A stretch of 64,000 nt of DNA, taken from Ficedula albicollis. Lineage: Eukaryota; Chordata; Aves; Passeriformes; Muscicapidae. A program made the position numbers and the translations under genes. Of this stretch, positions 26,491-38,757 are shown in pieces (within the stretch, counting starts at the first letter, position 1; each line of letters starts with the position of its first letter). Under the pieces are notes generated by a model. The model was given only the letters and a program-made list of their open reading frames with translations, did no database searches and was not told the DNA's origin. The DNA is taken from contig NC_021677.1 of the NCBI RefSeq assembly GCF_000247815.1, positions 42,692,864 through 42,756,863 on the forward strand, written 5' to 3'.

Positions 26491-29400
26491 GGTCATCTTT
26501 TAATAGGTGCTGCTCTAAAAGTCAATGAGGTTTAGCTGTGACAGCAGCTGTCTCAGCATGTTTCTCAGGGCTTGTCTTCTACTGTAGCAGCAACTAAAAG
26601 TCTGGGCCCATGTGATAGTGTTGACTTACAAGGCTTTACTGAGCCATAGGAAGCACCTCATCCATCATCCAGCACACAGCAACTTTGTTGTGAAATTTCT
26701 GATTTCATTCTCTTTAGTAAGATTTCCTTTCGTATGTGGCTGACTTTTGATAAAAATAGGCTGTTTTACTTAGGCAACCTGATAAGGAGGGGTCTGATTT
26801 CTTCTGCTACAGAGAATTCCTTGTCATGATCTGAGAAATGGCACACAGTCAGTGCTGGGAAAGGTACTTTGCTGTGTAATCAGAGCAAACATTTAACTAT
26901 TTGTGATAGTTCTGGTTTCTTTTCTTGTTGATCTCCTTGACTCTGGACTGAATCAGAGCTGCTTGCCTGTAAATCATAGGGCCCCAGTAACTCATGGTCT
27001 GATTTTCTTTTTTTTTTTGTGGTTTGCTTTGGGAACAGGATAAAGTGAATTATTCTTGTAGGTTTTGAGTCCTGGGTAACCCAGATGGTGCAATAAAGAG
27101 AGAAGGTGGAAGGAAAACCCTTCATCAAATGATGTTGACTGTTGTCACCTTTTTAAAACTTAAGTATTGCTGTGTATTTTGCCTGGGAGGTGGGTAGATT
27201 TTCATGTTTGATAAACCACTATCTGACCAAATTACAGCCAGGTGATGAATATTTAATTAGATCTGCACTCTATGAAATACATTGCTGCTTCGGTGGATTA
27301 AGGCTGGGTAGCCCATAAATTGGCAATTTGGTTGTCAGCTTGTACAGTGTCCTGGACAGTAACAAAACACATGAATTCCTGTATAAAAAATTAATGTGTG
27401 GATTGGATTGTAAAGAGTGTAGGTCTTTTATCCTTTCTATATTTCTTCAATTAAAACAAAAGAAGATGGAATGAAGTTTAAAATTTAGGAATACTTTTAA
27501 TATTGCAGTGTCAAATAACTGCACCCCTCAAAGTTACCCGCCCTCATCTTTGCCACTGACATGTGTTAAAGAAGCATCTTCAGGAATGTGATTTTACCAA
27601 GAATTAAAACAAGTGATATTCACTCACACAAACTTTAAAAAATAATGAACTAGTTTAATATCATATTGCATTTTCCTTTGAGTTTTCTTGCTGCTGACTC
27701 CAAATAGGCACTGGGAGTACAGAGTAATGTTTACGTTACATTACTACATCCTTAGGATTTACCTGCCCGGAAGATGAGGCAGGTAGTCAAGTGCCCATTT
27801 GGGTTCACTCAAGTGAGAAACTCATACTGCAGTTTGACTGGAGTCAAATCCCCAAGGGTTACTGGTATCTTACAGCTTTGAGGTGGGGGGAGAATGGCAT
27901 AGGCTCAGAGTTTGCTGCTCTACAATGTGTCCAAAACTGAGGCAAGATGATCAGACTCTGAGGATGAGCAGCAAGGAGCATCCAGTAGGTCCTGCTCAGT
28001 AATTTCATGACAAAACCTCAGGGCAATATTTCCTCTCTCCAGGTGCTGTGCTATTTCTGGGTCTGTCCTGGTAACGTCCACTGAACAAACACTGACTGTA
28101 TTTCATACTATATTATTGTTTACTGTAGCTGATCTTAATTTATATTATTATATAACATAGCAATGAGGCAACCCAGTCACTGCAGATCAAAGGAATTAGC
28201 GCAGCTGTCATGTGGAAAAGCTCACATTGTGCCTCACAACACTACCTCAGGCTTGCTTGAATCGTGCAGACTCAACTCTGTCTCCCTCTCATCACTGAGG
28301 ATCCAGCCAAGGATGTGTAAATTTGTGTGTGTACGTACGGATCCTGTAGGTATTTACACATGCTAGGGCAATGCTGCCTTGCAGCGTGGGTTATTATCTG
28401 GGTTTAGCAGCAGCCTTTGAATGCAGGCATCAGTTTCCCATCCGTGTGTTCCCTGAGGCTGTCAGCAGTCATTGGGATGACTGGCAGGGTGTCAGCTAAG
28501 CTCTCCTCTCCTGGAGGAACATTACAGCAAAGCTGATGAGAACTGTGACATCTGTGAGGGAGGACACTGCATGAGGTCTGCATGGTATGCATCATCCCCT
28601 ACTTGACGAGTTTTTCACAGCAGGGACTTTTTATTGTTTCTGTTCTTGTCAATATTTGCCAAGGTACTCAACGTAGTTTTCTCTTTTCAATTCCTTTTTT
28701 CTTTTCACTTTCTTTCCCTTCATAGCTCAGAGTCCCCAACTGCCATCCACTGGGTTCTCATCTTTGCTGATGTCTGGAGAGCCCAAAAGCTGGAGCAATG
28801 CAGTAGGTAGTAGCTTGCTTCCCATCAGCTCTGACCTAGGACACAGCACGAATCCCAGGATACTAGGGACTGCTTGTGTAATTCTGTATCAACCATGAAA
28901 CTAAGAGTCTTGTCTCCAGGGATGGGTGAAATTCGTGGAGATTTCTTGGCCAGAGCAATCTTTTACCCTTTCAAACTATGGGTTATATAATAAGATTTTA
29001 CTTTCCTGAATTTCTGTTTTAAAATTTGAATATAGAATCCTTTCCTTGCTCTCTCTTTCACAATTCAATGTGCTTTAAATACTCCAATTTCATCTCAGTA
29101 ATATCATTTCAGGGAGAGGAGAGAGAAATATTCCTAAACACGCATTTAAAAAATTGTTTGGTGTTGAAGAATCACAGTAAATTTGTTTTACTACTTTATT
29201 TTTAAAAAGTACTTATTTTAATATGCACTCATATGCTAGGAGGAGGTGTATGCAAATGGAGATCATGGCCTGATAGACAACGATCTTTTCTGGGTTCAGG
29301 TACCAGGATACTTACTTGGACCTGATGTGTAATTGTCTGAGACATGTGAGGTAGCTTGTGTAGTTGTCCCTTTTCAGAGAAAGGCTTGGCACTCAATTCC

Positions 29401-30065
29401 CCTTAAGAGAGAGGTGGGGCATCTCTCTGAGATGCTTTCCTTTCCAAAAGTGTCCTGAGTGGTCAGTGCTTGTTAGGCTGTAGCCACGAGTTCCAGTAGG
29501 TCACAGTGACAAAAGAATAGCACCTAGGTTGGGGATTTGGGGTTTTAGGAGTGAGCAAAAGGGGGACACAGGGAAACACTGGCAGCTGTCTGCCCTTGCT
29601 GTGAAAGCCAGCTTGAGAGCTGTGGACTGAGTTTGTTTGCACTGATGAATGTTGTGCACTGCAGCCTGTGAACTGTTTTGAATCCCCCACCATGCTGCCT
29701 TGCTGTTGCTGCTGGCATAGCTTGTTGTGTTTATGAATGTGACAGTCAAACACATCAGAGGCACAACTTGCCCACTGATCTGTGAGACCGCCTGCCTTGT
29801 TCAGTGGGAACCCAGCTGACAGCAGCAGAGAATACACAGATCTCTAGGAGAGCTTGATTGGAGGATTTATGTCTGTAAAGTTCCTTAGGACATGCCACCC
29901 TATGAGGCTTGGTTGTCCATTCATGACATTCATTCAAGCCTTGAGGGGGAAGGTTATTTTCCTAGTCTCAAGAGAAAAGTGTTGTAAATTATTTTCCACT
30001 TCTAGTTAATGTATTTATTATGAACCATGATGTTTCACCATGATATAAAGCGGACAAAGAGGAAA
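26491..30065. other. Unique non-coding sequence, one regulatory-looking block
   Basis: No gene or transposon is recognised. The part at 27180-27370 is non-repetitive and contains TATTTAATTAG and TGATTTA-like cores plus a CAGGTG E-box, like developmental enhancers. This is a resemblance only. Confidence 0.4.
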
Positions 30066-30206
30066 AGGCATGAAGAAGACTTCAAATACAGAGCACAGTA
30101 GTTTTAGAAAAGAGTCAGAGATCCATGGTCTTTGCCAGGCATGAAGAAGACTTCAAATACAGAGCACAGAAGTTTTAGAAGAGAGTCAGAAATCCTGGTC
30201 TTTGCC
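30066..30206. repeat. Tandem duplication, 71-bp period, two copies
   Basis: Copy 1 is 30066-30136 and copy 2 is 30137-30206. They differ by at least three substitutions (for example CAGTAG against CAGAAG) and a short deletion (ATCCATGG against ATCCTGG). This is among the more diverged pairs in the window. Confidence 0.92.
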
Positions 30207-31209
30207 GTGATTACTGTGCCAACATACAGAATTGTGTTTAAACTAGGGCTTATATTGGCATAATTATTTCGATAAATATCACACCCAAATGAGCATAGTT
30301 AAATAAAAATAATGAGCTGCCTTAGCTCCTTTGTGGTGGAAATGAAGATGTTCTGTAGGGGGTTTTGTTTGTTTGTTTTTTCCCCTAAGAACATTCATAT
30401 GTTTTTCTGGCCTACAGGTTGTTCCAGGACATAATGTTTTTATTTCTGTTGAATTGTAGCAAACAATGATTGTTACACGTTGTGATTCTCCTCGCGTGAG
30501 GAGCAGTTTACCTTCCTGCTCAGGATCTCCTTGATTCTTGTGCTGTGTGAGGTAATAGAACAGGGGATCCAGCTGTCTACTGCAGTTGTTTCTGCTGGAA
30601 TTCATATTTGTTTCAGTAATATATGGCAGATTATTATCTGGGTGAGAACAGGGCTGGTAGCTGCATTACACTGACTTGTGGAATTGCTGTGGCCTTTCTG
30701 AAGATAATTTCTTGGAGCAGCAGCTGCAAACTGTGCTTTCTTCATCTTCAGCTTTAGACTGAAAAACCCCTAATCAAAAGACAAGGTGACATTTTCAGGT
30801 CTCCTGCAATGTAGTTAACTTTTCCCTTAGCCCCTGTCTCTGGTTGTTGCCCTTTTCACAGCAGTGTAGGATCATTTTCTGTGCCCAAGCATTCACGGAG
30901 GGCAACAAATCTCCTTAGTGCTAGATTCCTATAATAAGAAGCCGCCCTGCACCTCTCCTTTTCTGCTCTGAATCTCATTTGCTAGACTTGCTGGTGTGTG
31001 TGTCAGTCCTTTAATTTTTCTTGCTGCAGCACTTAAGCATAATTTGCTGTCAAACACATGCTCTCTGATTGAGGTCCAACCAGATTTACTTGCAAATGTG
31101 TCTGGGTCAATAGCTTTTGTTTCAATTAGATTTACGAAGAGTCATTTTGGTGCTCTGGCATGTTACTCAAAAGGAAGGTTGCAGGGAGGGTCTTGGCCCT
31201 GCCAGGCAC
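30207..31209. other. Unique non-coding sequence
   Basis: No gene or transposon is recognised. A T-rich patch lies at about 30361-30385. Confidence 0.5.
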
Positions 31210-31285
31210 TTAATTAATTAATTTAAAAATTAAAAAAAGAAAATGAAAAAAGAAACGGAAAAAATGGAAAAAAAAAAAAAAGTAA
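31210..31285. repeat. A-rich low-complexity tract
   Basis: TTAATTAATTAATTT leads into AAAAAGAAAATG-type sequence and a final run of about 14 A bases. It ends about 35 bp before the 785-bp duplication and may have been a fragile site. Confidence 0.85.
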
Positions 31286-31319
31286 TTGGGGACTCTGATA
31301 TTGTTTGCCTATGGTCAGA

Positions 31320-32889
31320 CAGGGCTGTAGCCATTTTTGCTAAGGATTAATCAATAGCCAGGACTCAATCTAACGGGTGCAGTAAAATGTGAAAATTAGT
31401 AGAACATGCCATCTTTGGATACATATGGAGTTGTGGCCACAGTTAGCTAAATGAGTGAAAACCATTTGTAGCAGGGCTGACCCAAAACCACAACAGGCTG
31501 AGAAGAATTAGCTATTATCCAGTATTATTTATTTATCCATACTTTCTCCTGAAAATGCAGGGCAAGGGTTTTCACATGTGAGGAATTTGAATTTATGCAC
31601 TGAGGTAAAATCTTGATTCATTTGTCTTCTTACCCCTGCAGTCACAATGAGATATTTGGCTTCCCATTGATGCTAAAGGCATTGTGTGCTGAATGACTTT
31701 TCATATACCCATGATTATCTTTCTAGATAAATGAAACGAAATCATTAGATTTGTCCCAAAATGCTTGAATATCTTTTTCCAGTATTTCAAAAAATCTGTT
31801 GAAAAACTGGGCTCAATACTGGGGTGCTATCCTAAACCTATGCTTTCTTTGCAAGATTGTATTTCCAATCTTCGTGGTCTTTTGATGGTCTGAGTGCCAG
31901 GCTCCTTGGCATCAAGCTGGATTTTTTATTTTCCCCATGCTTAAGTTGTTAAAGGAAAATTTCAGTATAGTCAATTATTAGTAATTTTTAGAAATTACTT
32001 GTTGCTTCACATGCCTGATGTCTGAGAACCAGCAAAACTTTGCAGCATCTGTGTGGGGGTTAAAGGAGGAATCACAGTGAAGCTGGGCTGGCGAGAGTTC
32101 CAGCCAGGGCTGTAGCCATTTTTGCTAAGGATTAATCAATAGCCAGGACTCAATCTAACGGGTGCAGTAAAATGTGAAAATTAGTAGAACATGCCATCTT
32201 TGGATACATATGGAGTTGTGGCCACAGTTAGCTAAATGAGTGAAAACCATTTGTAGCAGGGCTGACCCAAAACCACAACAGGCTGAGAAGAATTAGCTAT
32301 TATCCAGTATTATTTATTTATCCATACTTTCTCCTGAAAATGCAGGGCAAGGGTTTTCACATGTGAGGAATTTGAATTTATGCACTGAGGTAAAATCTTG
32401 ATTCATTTGTCTTCTTACCCCTGCAGTCACAATGAGATATTTGGCTTCCCATTGATGCTAAAGGCATTGTGTGCTGAATGACTTTTCATATACCCATGAT
32501 TATCTTTCTAGATAAATGAAACGAAATCATTAGATTTGTCCCAAAATGCTTGAATATCTTTTTCCAGTATTTCAAAAAATCTGTTGAAAAACTGGGCTCA
32601 ATACTGGGGTGCTATCCTAAACCTATGCTTTCTTTGCAAGATTGTATTTCCAATCTTCGTGGTCTTTTGATGGTCTGAGTGCCAGGCTCCTTGGCATCAA
32701 GCTGGATTTTTTATTTTCCCCATGCTTAAGTTGTTAAAGGAAAATTTCAGTATAGTCAATTATTAGTAATTTTTAGAAATTACTTGTTGCTTCACATGCC
32801 TGATGTCTGAGAACCAGCAAAACTTTGCAGCATCTGTGTGGGGGTTAAAGGAGGAATCACAGTGAAGTTGGGCTGGCGAGAGTTCCAGC
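31320..32889. repeat. Tandem segmental duplication, 785-bp unit, two near-identical copies
   Basis: Copy 1 is 31320-32104 and copy 2 is 32105-32889, head to tail, with no length difference. Reading both through, I find one substitution (C at 32083, T at 32868). The junction is blunt: the base before copy 1 and the base after copy 2 do not match across the join. The unit contains no gene or transposon I recognise. It is either a very recent duplication or a false duplication in the assembly. Confidence 0.97.
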
Positions 32890-35721
32890 AGTCAGGCAAG
32901 CCAAGTTCCAGCTGGAGACTGTCACCGGAGTTGACCCATGGAACAGGAGAGGCTTTTTTGTTTTTAAAAGCTGCTTCTGCAATGATCTCTACAGTTATCC
33001 TGAGCTCTCTTTTCGAAAGTGGTTTGTTTCACCCAGCTATGTTATTATTTTCTCTGTAAGTGCTGTGTCTTGAACTTTGGTGCCTCCAATCTCTCTGAGC
33101 TGCATCTTGTACTTGGATACCTCAGAGTCATTGGAAACACTGTGGAAGAAGATCCTCTTCATCAAAATATATAAATATTTAGAAGATTAATAGCATTGAG
33201 CAATTTTTTAGTCTATAATAGATCCTGGCATATTCCTTCAAACAATACAAATACAAACAAGTATCAGAGGAAAGACTGAAGAGTTCGAAATGCCTGATAT
33301 GAAAAGTAATTCCATAGACTTTCCATTTTTAACAAGCTGCTTTAATGTTCTTAGGTTAATGTTGCATTTTGCTGGTGTCTCAGTTATGATCAACTTGACT
33401 TCTTCAGTGATTTTTCTGAAGCAGCTAGGCATGCAAATATCTTCTTTCTACACATGAACAATGAGATGGAAATATATAATACTAATGCTAATACTTTTTT
33501 TTTTTTTACTTTTTATTTTTGTCGTTAAAAAGGATAAAATTCACATGTGAAAACAAGCACAGATTACACAAACCTGGTCCCAAGGTAGCTATTTGGGTGA
33601 TACTTATATCCTTCTCAAAAAGATTTGGAAAGCAAGGGACATAGTGGGTCCTCCATTGTGTTTATCATAATTGCACCAATAGTGGCAGCTCCTAAAATGG
33701 GATGTCTGTTGTGGATGGTGACATAAGAGACAGTGTGGTGGGGATGGCTACATTAGGTTTTTGAGTGTCTGTTCAGAAAATTTGGTCTGGCATCACAGAA
33801 TAAAAAAGGAGCTCTACACTGTCATTTCTATTGGTATTGCTTTTCAGAGCATACTTTTAAAACATTGCAAGGTGTCAGATGTCAGTGAACTGCATGAGCT
33901 CCCCACTGCGTCAGATGGATTTGCTCCAGCCTTCAAAACCTGAATCAAGGCAGTTGATTTATAGCAGTAGATTGCACAACCTCACATCCTGCAAGGATCA
34001 CACTGCCCTCAAATCTGGTCTAATCACTGAGGAGAGAGCTGGTCAACTCTTCAAAATCTGTTGTACAGAGAGAATTTGTCTAAAAAATAGCAGATTAGAG
34101 GGAAATGAAGCAGCCTGGACTGGTGGGCAGACCAGCAAGTGGCAATGAGATGACTCCTGGGTCCTGTGCTGCTTCAGTAGTGTCTCTTGACCTGACACTG
34201 AGTGAGAGGGATAACTGGCCTATGAAACCTCAGGGTGCAAAGCTGAACAAAAGCAGTGGAAAAACAGCTGCTTCTAAGTAGAGGACTCGGGGGTGAGTGT
34301 GGAACTGATTTAGTATATTGCTGAGGGGCTCTTAAGTCTAGCTGACTTCACAAGTGTTTGGTAGTTTGTGTAAATTCACAGATGGAGGACAAATACACTC
34401 TGTGCTCTGGGGATGCTTTGTTTGAAGAGGGCTGCTTAACCTCAGCAACTTCTCCAGAGGCAGTGGAGAAAGAGGTCCTTTTTAAGGGGTCCTTTTTGAT
34501 GGTACCTTGTGGCAATGTTGTACTGTAACACGAGGCAGTGTGTTTATTTCCATGCTCTTCCAGCCCCTGATGCAGGTGCCACCTGTTTTGCTTTCCACTG
34601 CACAGCTGTGCCTTTGTGTACAATATCTGAAATGGGATTTTATGACACCTGTGTTTTAGCTCCCTTGGGACCCATCACTTGCAGTCCTATCTCACTGGGC
34701 ACTCTCTCCCTTTGCAGAATCAGTGCTATAAATGTAGCTCGCTTAATTCACCACTCACTGAAAGATCAGGAAAGACTAATGATTAAAAATTTGCCTTGGT
34801 GGAAATGAAATACTTGCTATCATGATCTCATCCAGTAGCACCGAGTGGAAATTTCTTTCCTTTACAGTTGAGTCAAAGTGACATGAAAATGAGAGCAAGG
34901 TATGCACAGATATTGTGCAAGTATTAGACCTGTACTCAAACATTTGTTTTTTCTAGACTTGAATTCCTTGTGGTAGTATCACATGGGGATGGCTCAGGGA
35001 ATGATTCAGGGAAATGTGCTGTAGTCACCATTACAAAATCCAGCAAGTGCCAACAGAGACAGCTTACCTGTTCATTGATAGGAAGCCCTTCCCCCCAAGA
35101 AGAGCTCTGAGGATTGCTGCTTCTGTAGAAGTCACCTGTACTCACTCAGGATATAGAAGTGTTGTATGAGTGTTTTCTATGAACAACCTATACATGTGTG
35201 GTTGCCATAACTCTGGGCACTGCAGCACATGCTGTGATATCTGTAAAAATCCTCCAGTGCAGGCCACAATAAGTGGATGGGCACTGTGGTATCCTAGCAG
35301 ATAATTGTTGCAAGAGTCTGGCTGCTTGAAGATGACCAGCATGCCTATTTAGGAAATGTAGTTTGCAAAAACTTGTAGGATGTATTCCGATTTTTTTAAA
35401 TCAGAAGACCAAAATATAATTATAGTAACTAATATAAACTAGTGAATATTGCAACCATGAGGGTGTGTTTTTCCCCAGCTGGTTTGAGAGTGCAAGGAGC
35501 AACAAGGAGAAAAAGAGTAACTTGATGTGAAAGCAGAAGTTGTTTCTGCAAGCAGGCTGGCTGAATTTCACAGTGACCATGCTGGCCTTGAGATTATAGA
35601 AGTTCTGAGGGCTGCCTTTGAGATAAGGTGGTGTCTAAAATTCTCACTCACTGCAACCCCCTCAGGTGTTCACTGAGTTGAATGTAAAAGAAATGCAGCA
35701 ACAGTCAGGCTTGTATTTTAA
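32890..35721. other. Unique non-coding sequence
   Basis: No gene or transposon is recognised. A T-run of about 12 lies near 33496. Frames of 60-99 codons (33761-34148, 34348-34808) lie on both strands without family resemblance. Confidence 0.5.
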
Positions 35722-35869
35722 CTGCTGGAGCAGAATTTGTAATCTTTTGGCCACTGACTTCCAGAATGGTAGGGTTGTCTCTCTTATTGTCAATGCTGCT
35801 GGAGCAGAATTTGTAATCTTTTGGCCATTGACTTCCAGAATGGTTGGGTTGTCCCTCTTATTGTCAATC
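35722..35869. repeat. Tandem duplication, 74-bp period, two copies
   Basis: Copy 1 is 35722-35795 and copy 2 is 35796-35869. I count about three substitutions (CCACTG/CCATTG, GGTAGG/GGTTGG, GTCTCTC/GTCCCTC). Confidence 0.93.
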
Positions 35870-37518
35870 AGACTTGTTTTGTTATCACATCTTTGAAGAA
35901 TCAGTCTCACTGCTTCATTTCCTGTTTCCTTATTATGTATGAAAGGTGAAATAAAACCTATTTCAGCCCCAGCCATGGCATAAATGAAACTTCTGACACA
36001 AAGCCCTAATTTTTAACTGATTACTTGAATTTGAAAATGCTTAAAATACAGGCCATAGCCAGCTTTTGTTCAAGTGAACTTGTACTTCTAACTAGTTTAC
36101 AACAATGTTCAAGATATGGGTGTCTCTTATATAGCTGGCCATCTCTACAAGGCTGTTCTTCCCCTCCTGATGCAGTCCCTTAACTGTACTTGGAAGTGGC
36201 CTAAGTTTACAAGGAGGGTGCTGGAGGCATTTGCCTGGAGTGCAGTGCCCAGCAGCCTCTTCTGTGCCCTTTTTACTGTGACTTGCTTTCATTGCCAGAC
36301 ACAAACAGGGTTTCCAGCTAGGCAGATAATGGGAAAATTAGAAATTGTGGATTATCATGAATACTGCTGACTCATTTTAGGGGTAGAGGTTTCCTTCAGG
36401 GCAGAGATGTTGTTGAACTCTAGAGAAAGAAAAGATTGTGTGAGTGTCATGAGTGCAAGTATGGGACCTTTGGAGAATGCAGTTTTTCTGTTTCTGTATT
36501 TTATGAAGCTTGGCTTCTAACTAGTATCTAAAATAGAGGGAGCATGACAAATTCCTGAATGTCTTCTTGAAGTGTGAGATGTTAAAGAAAAATCACATCT
36601 TTATGAATATGTTCTTAAATTTTGCTCGGGAAAATCCTGTTCCAAAGTACCTGGATGCTCTGGTGCATGATCTGTGAAGTCATTGGACAATAGTGAACTG
36701 CAACTAAAGAACCTGTGTGCAAATTCCTGGCGAAGGGAAAACAGTATTTCTCACAACTGTCTCACATTTTGACTTAGGTTGAGAGCCTTCATATAGACTG
36801 TAGGAGTAGGCAGGCCTCCTCTGATTTAAAGAAAAGAATATATTTTATTTATCTGACACAATGGGATTTTCTTATGAAGATTAATCTTTACTGTAGAGCA
36901 CTGTTATTAATTCTCAAGTATAAGTCTTGTTTTCAGATTTACAGTATGAAATCCATAGAAGCAATGTGAAGTGTAGCATATTCTAGCCCCTGAAGCAATT
37001 TAAAGAAGTAAAGTAAGCTTTTCATTTAATAAACAAAGGCATCCTTTCTCACATGAAAACAATGGATTGGCAGTGCTTTTTCTTACCATCACAACAAAGC
37101 ATCTTAGACCATAATGCTGATTCATCTCAGTACCTGTTTCCCACCCTGCTTGCATGAGGAGAAAGAACAGTTGCATGGTCTGGGCAGAGTTGAATGATTA
37201 TGACATTAACTGGAGATTTGAGTGATTCAGTTAATTTTTCTTTTTGACTATAGGTATTCTTTGTGGAGTGACAGTTTTCTTTATCTCTGATGTAGTTCAG
37301 TTTGAAAAATAGAGTTGATATTTTTGTGCTTGAGAGAAATGTTCTGAGATTGCTCAGTGTATTACACGTCTGGGACAGTCTGAGCACCTATGGCATCTGT
37401 GCAAGACTCTGGTGAGAATATACATCAAACTTGGTTGCTCATATTTTTCAGATCCTGAATAAAGAAGCAGTGCCTTGTCACCATTTTTTATCCGTTTGTG
37501 TTCTTATCCCTCACAGAG
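35870..37518. other. Unique non-coding sequence
   Basis: No gene, RNA or transposon is recognised. Confidence 0.5.
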
Positions 37519-37668
37519 TTCAACTAGACTGATTTTCAGATTTTCTTCTTACACTTGAGAGTTTTGTTTTGGCAGGTGTCTCTGTTCTAACAATTCAACT
37601 AGACTGATTTTCAGATTTTCTTCTTGCACTTGAGAGTTTTGTTTTGGCAGGTATCTCTGTTCTAACAA
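37519..37668. repeat. Tandem duplication, 75-bp period
   Basis: Copy 1 is 37519-37593 and copy 2 is 37594-37668, differing at two sites (CTTACACTT/CTTGCACTT, AGGTGTCTC/AGGTATCTC). The right half of copy 2 is also the start of the 359-bp unit and so recurs a third time at 37987. Confidence 0.92.
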
Positions 37669-37816
37669 TTTTTTTTTGTGTTTTGGCCAAGATAGAAACA
37701 ACACAAACAAATAAAAATTTATTTCCTTGCTATAATGAACCCACAGATGAGATGTTGCTCAAGAGCTGGTATCCATCAACATACCATGGCAGGGCTTAAT
37801 TCTATTCTTCCCCTAG

Positions 37817-37926
37817 TTAAACCAATATCACTTTCTGTGGCAGAACTGAGAATTTTGAAACTCAGCAAAAGCCAAAGTCTTGAACAAGAGCACTGGACTG
37901 ATTGGAGAGTTTTACATCTCCCACAG
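37817..37926 (+). other. Candidate exon, copy 1 of a duplicated pair
   Basis: A pyrimidine-rich acceptor (TTCTTCCCCTAG) precedes 37817. The segment ends CCACAG before a GTGAGG donor at 37927. The 110 bases are open: two bases complete a codon, then 36 codons to the donor. The peptide is leucine/serine-rich with a SLEQEHWTDW stretch and is not recognised. A non-coding RNA exon or chance match is also possible. Confidence 0.28.
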
Positions 37927-38237
37927 GTGAGGGCTGAGCAGTCTGGCTGTCTTTTGTCATTCCTGATATCAGTCACATTTTCTTAAACTTGAGAGTTTTG
38001 TTTTGGCAGGTATCTCTGTTCTAACAATTTTTTTTTGTGTTTTGGCCAAGATAGAAACAACACAAACAAATAAAAATTTATTTCCTTGCTATAATGAACC
38101 CACAGATGAGATGTTGCTCAAGAGCTGGTATCCATCAACATATTTCCTTGCTATAATGAACCCACAGATGAGCTGTGGCTCAAGAGCTGGTATCCATCAA
38201 CATACCATGGCAGGGCTTAATTCTATTCTTCCCCTAG

Positions 38238-38347
38238 TTAAACCAATATCACTTTCTGTGGCAGAACTGAGAATTTTGAAACTCAGCAAAAGCCAAAGTC
38301 TTGAACAAGAGCACTGGACTGATTGGAGAGTTTTACACCTCCCACAG
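38238..38347 (+). other. Candidate exon, copy 2 of a duplicated pair
   Basis: This is the exact counterpart of 37817-37926, 421 bp downstream, with both splice signals intact. The only difference I see is one synonymous third-position change in a histidine codon. The two frames therefore stay equivalent. The lack of other changes reflects recency and cannot by itself show selection. Confidence 0.28.
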
Positions 38348-38420
38348 GTGAGGGCTGAGCAGTCTGGCTGTCTTTTGTCATTCCTGATGTCAGTCACTTT
38401 TTCTTAAGTACATGAACCAG

Positions 38421-38607
38421 CCTAGTCCACTGTCACAGTGCACAGCTACATCTCCACTTGAGAATTTGCATTTGCCTCCTCCTCAAAAGGAGCAGTGTGT
38501 TTTTCTTTGATTTCCTAGTCCACTGTCACAGTGCACAGCTACATCACCACTTGAGAAAGTAGCATTTGCCTCCTCCTCAAAAGGAGCGGTGTGTTTTTCT
38601 TTGATTC
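38421..38607. repeat. Tandem duplication, 93-bp period, two copies
   Basis: Copy 1 is 38421-38513 and copy 2 is 38514-38607. Differences include CATCTCCAC/CATCACCAC, a one-base length change near GAATTTGC/GAAAGTAGC, and GAGCAG/GAGCGG. It starts only 13 bp after the 359-bp duplication ends. Confidence 0.93.
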
Positions 38608-38616
38608 TCAGTTGTG

Positions 38617-38757
38617 GTGGCTTTTAGTTTCTTTGGGGGGGATTTTTTTCTTTTTTTTGTTTTTTGGGAGGGATTTTTGGTGGTTTTTGTTGTTTTGGGG
38701 TTTTTTTTTTTGGTTTTGTGTTTGTTTTGTTTTTGTTTTTTTGGAGCAGGGGGTTTG
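38617..38757. repeat. G/T-rich low-complexity tract
   Basis: Runs of G and T alternate on the plus strand (TGGGGGGG, GTTTTTTGGGAGGG, TTTTGGGG). Several G-runs of four or more could form quadruplex structure. The hydrophobic open frame through it is not a gene. Confidence 0.85.

Larger units (their letters stand above)
37628..38407. repeat. Tandem duplication, 359-bp unit, second copy carrying a further 62-bp duplication
   Basis: Copy 1 is 37628-37986. Copy 2 is 37987-38407, 421 bp long because a 62-bp segment (38081-38142) is repeated at 38143-38204. Positions after the extra segment are offset by exactly 421. Differences are few (for example ACATCTCCC/ACACCTCCC and GATATCAG/GATGTCAG). This implies at least two steps after the 75-bp event. 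Confidence 0.95.
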
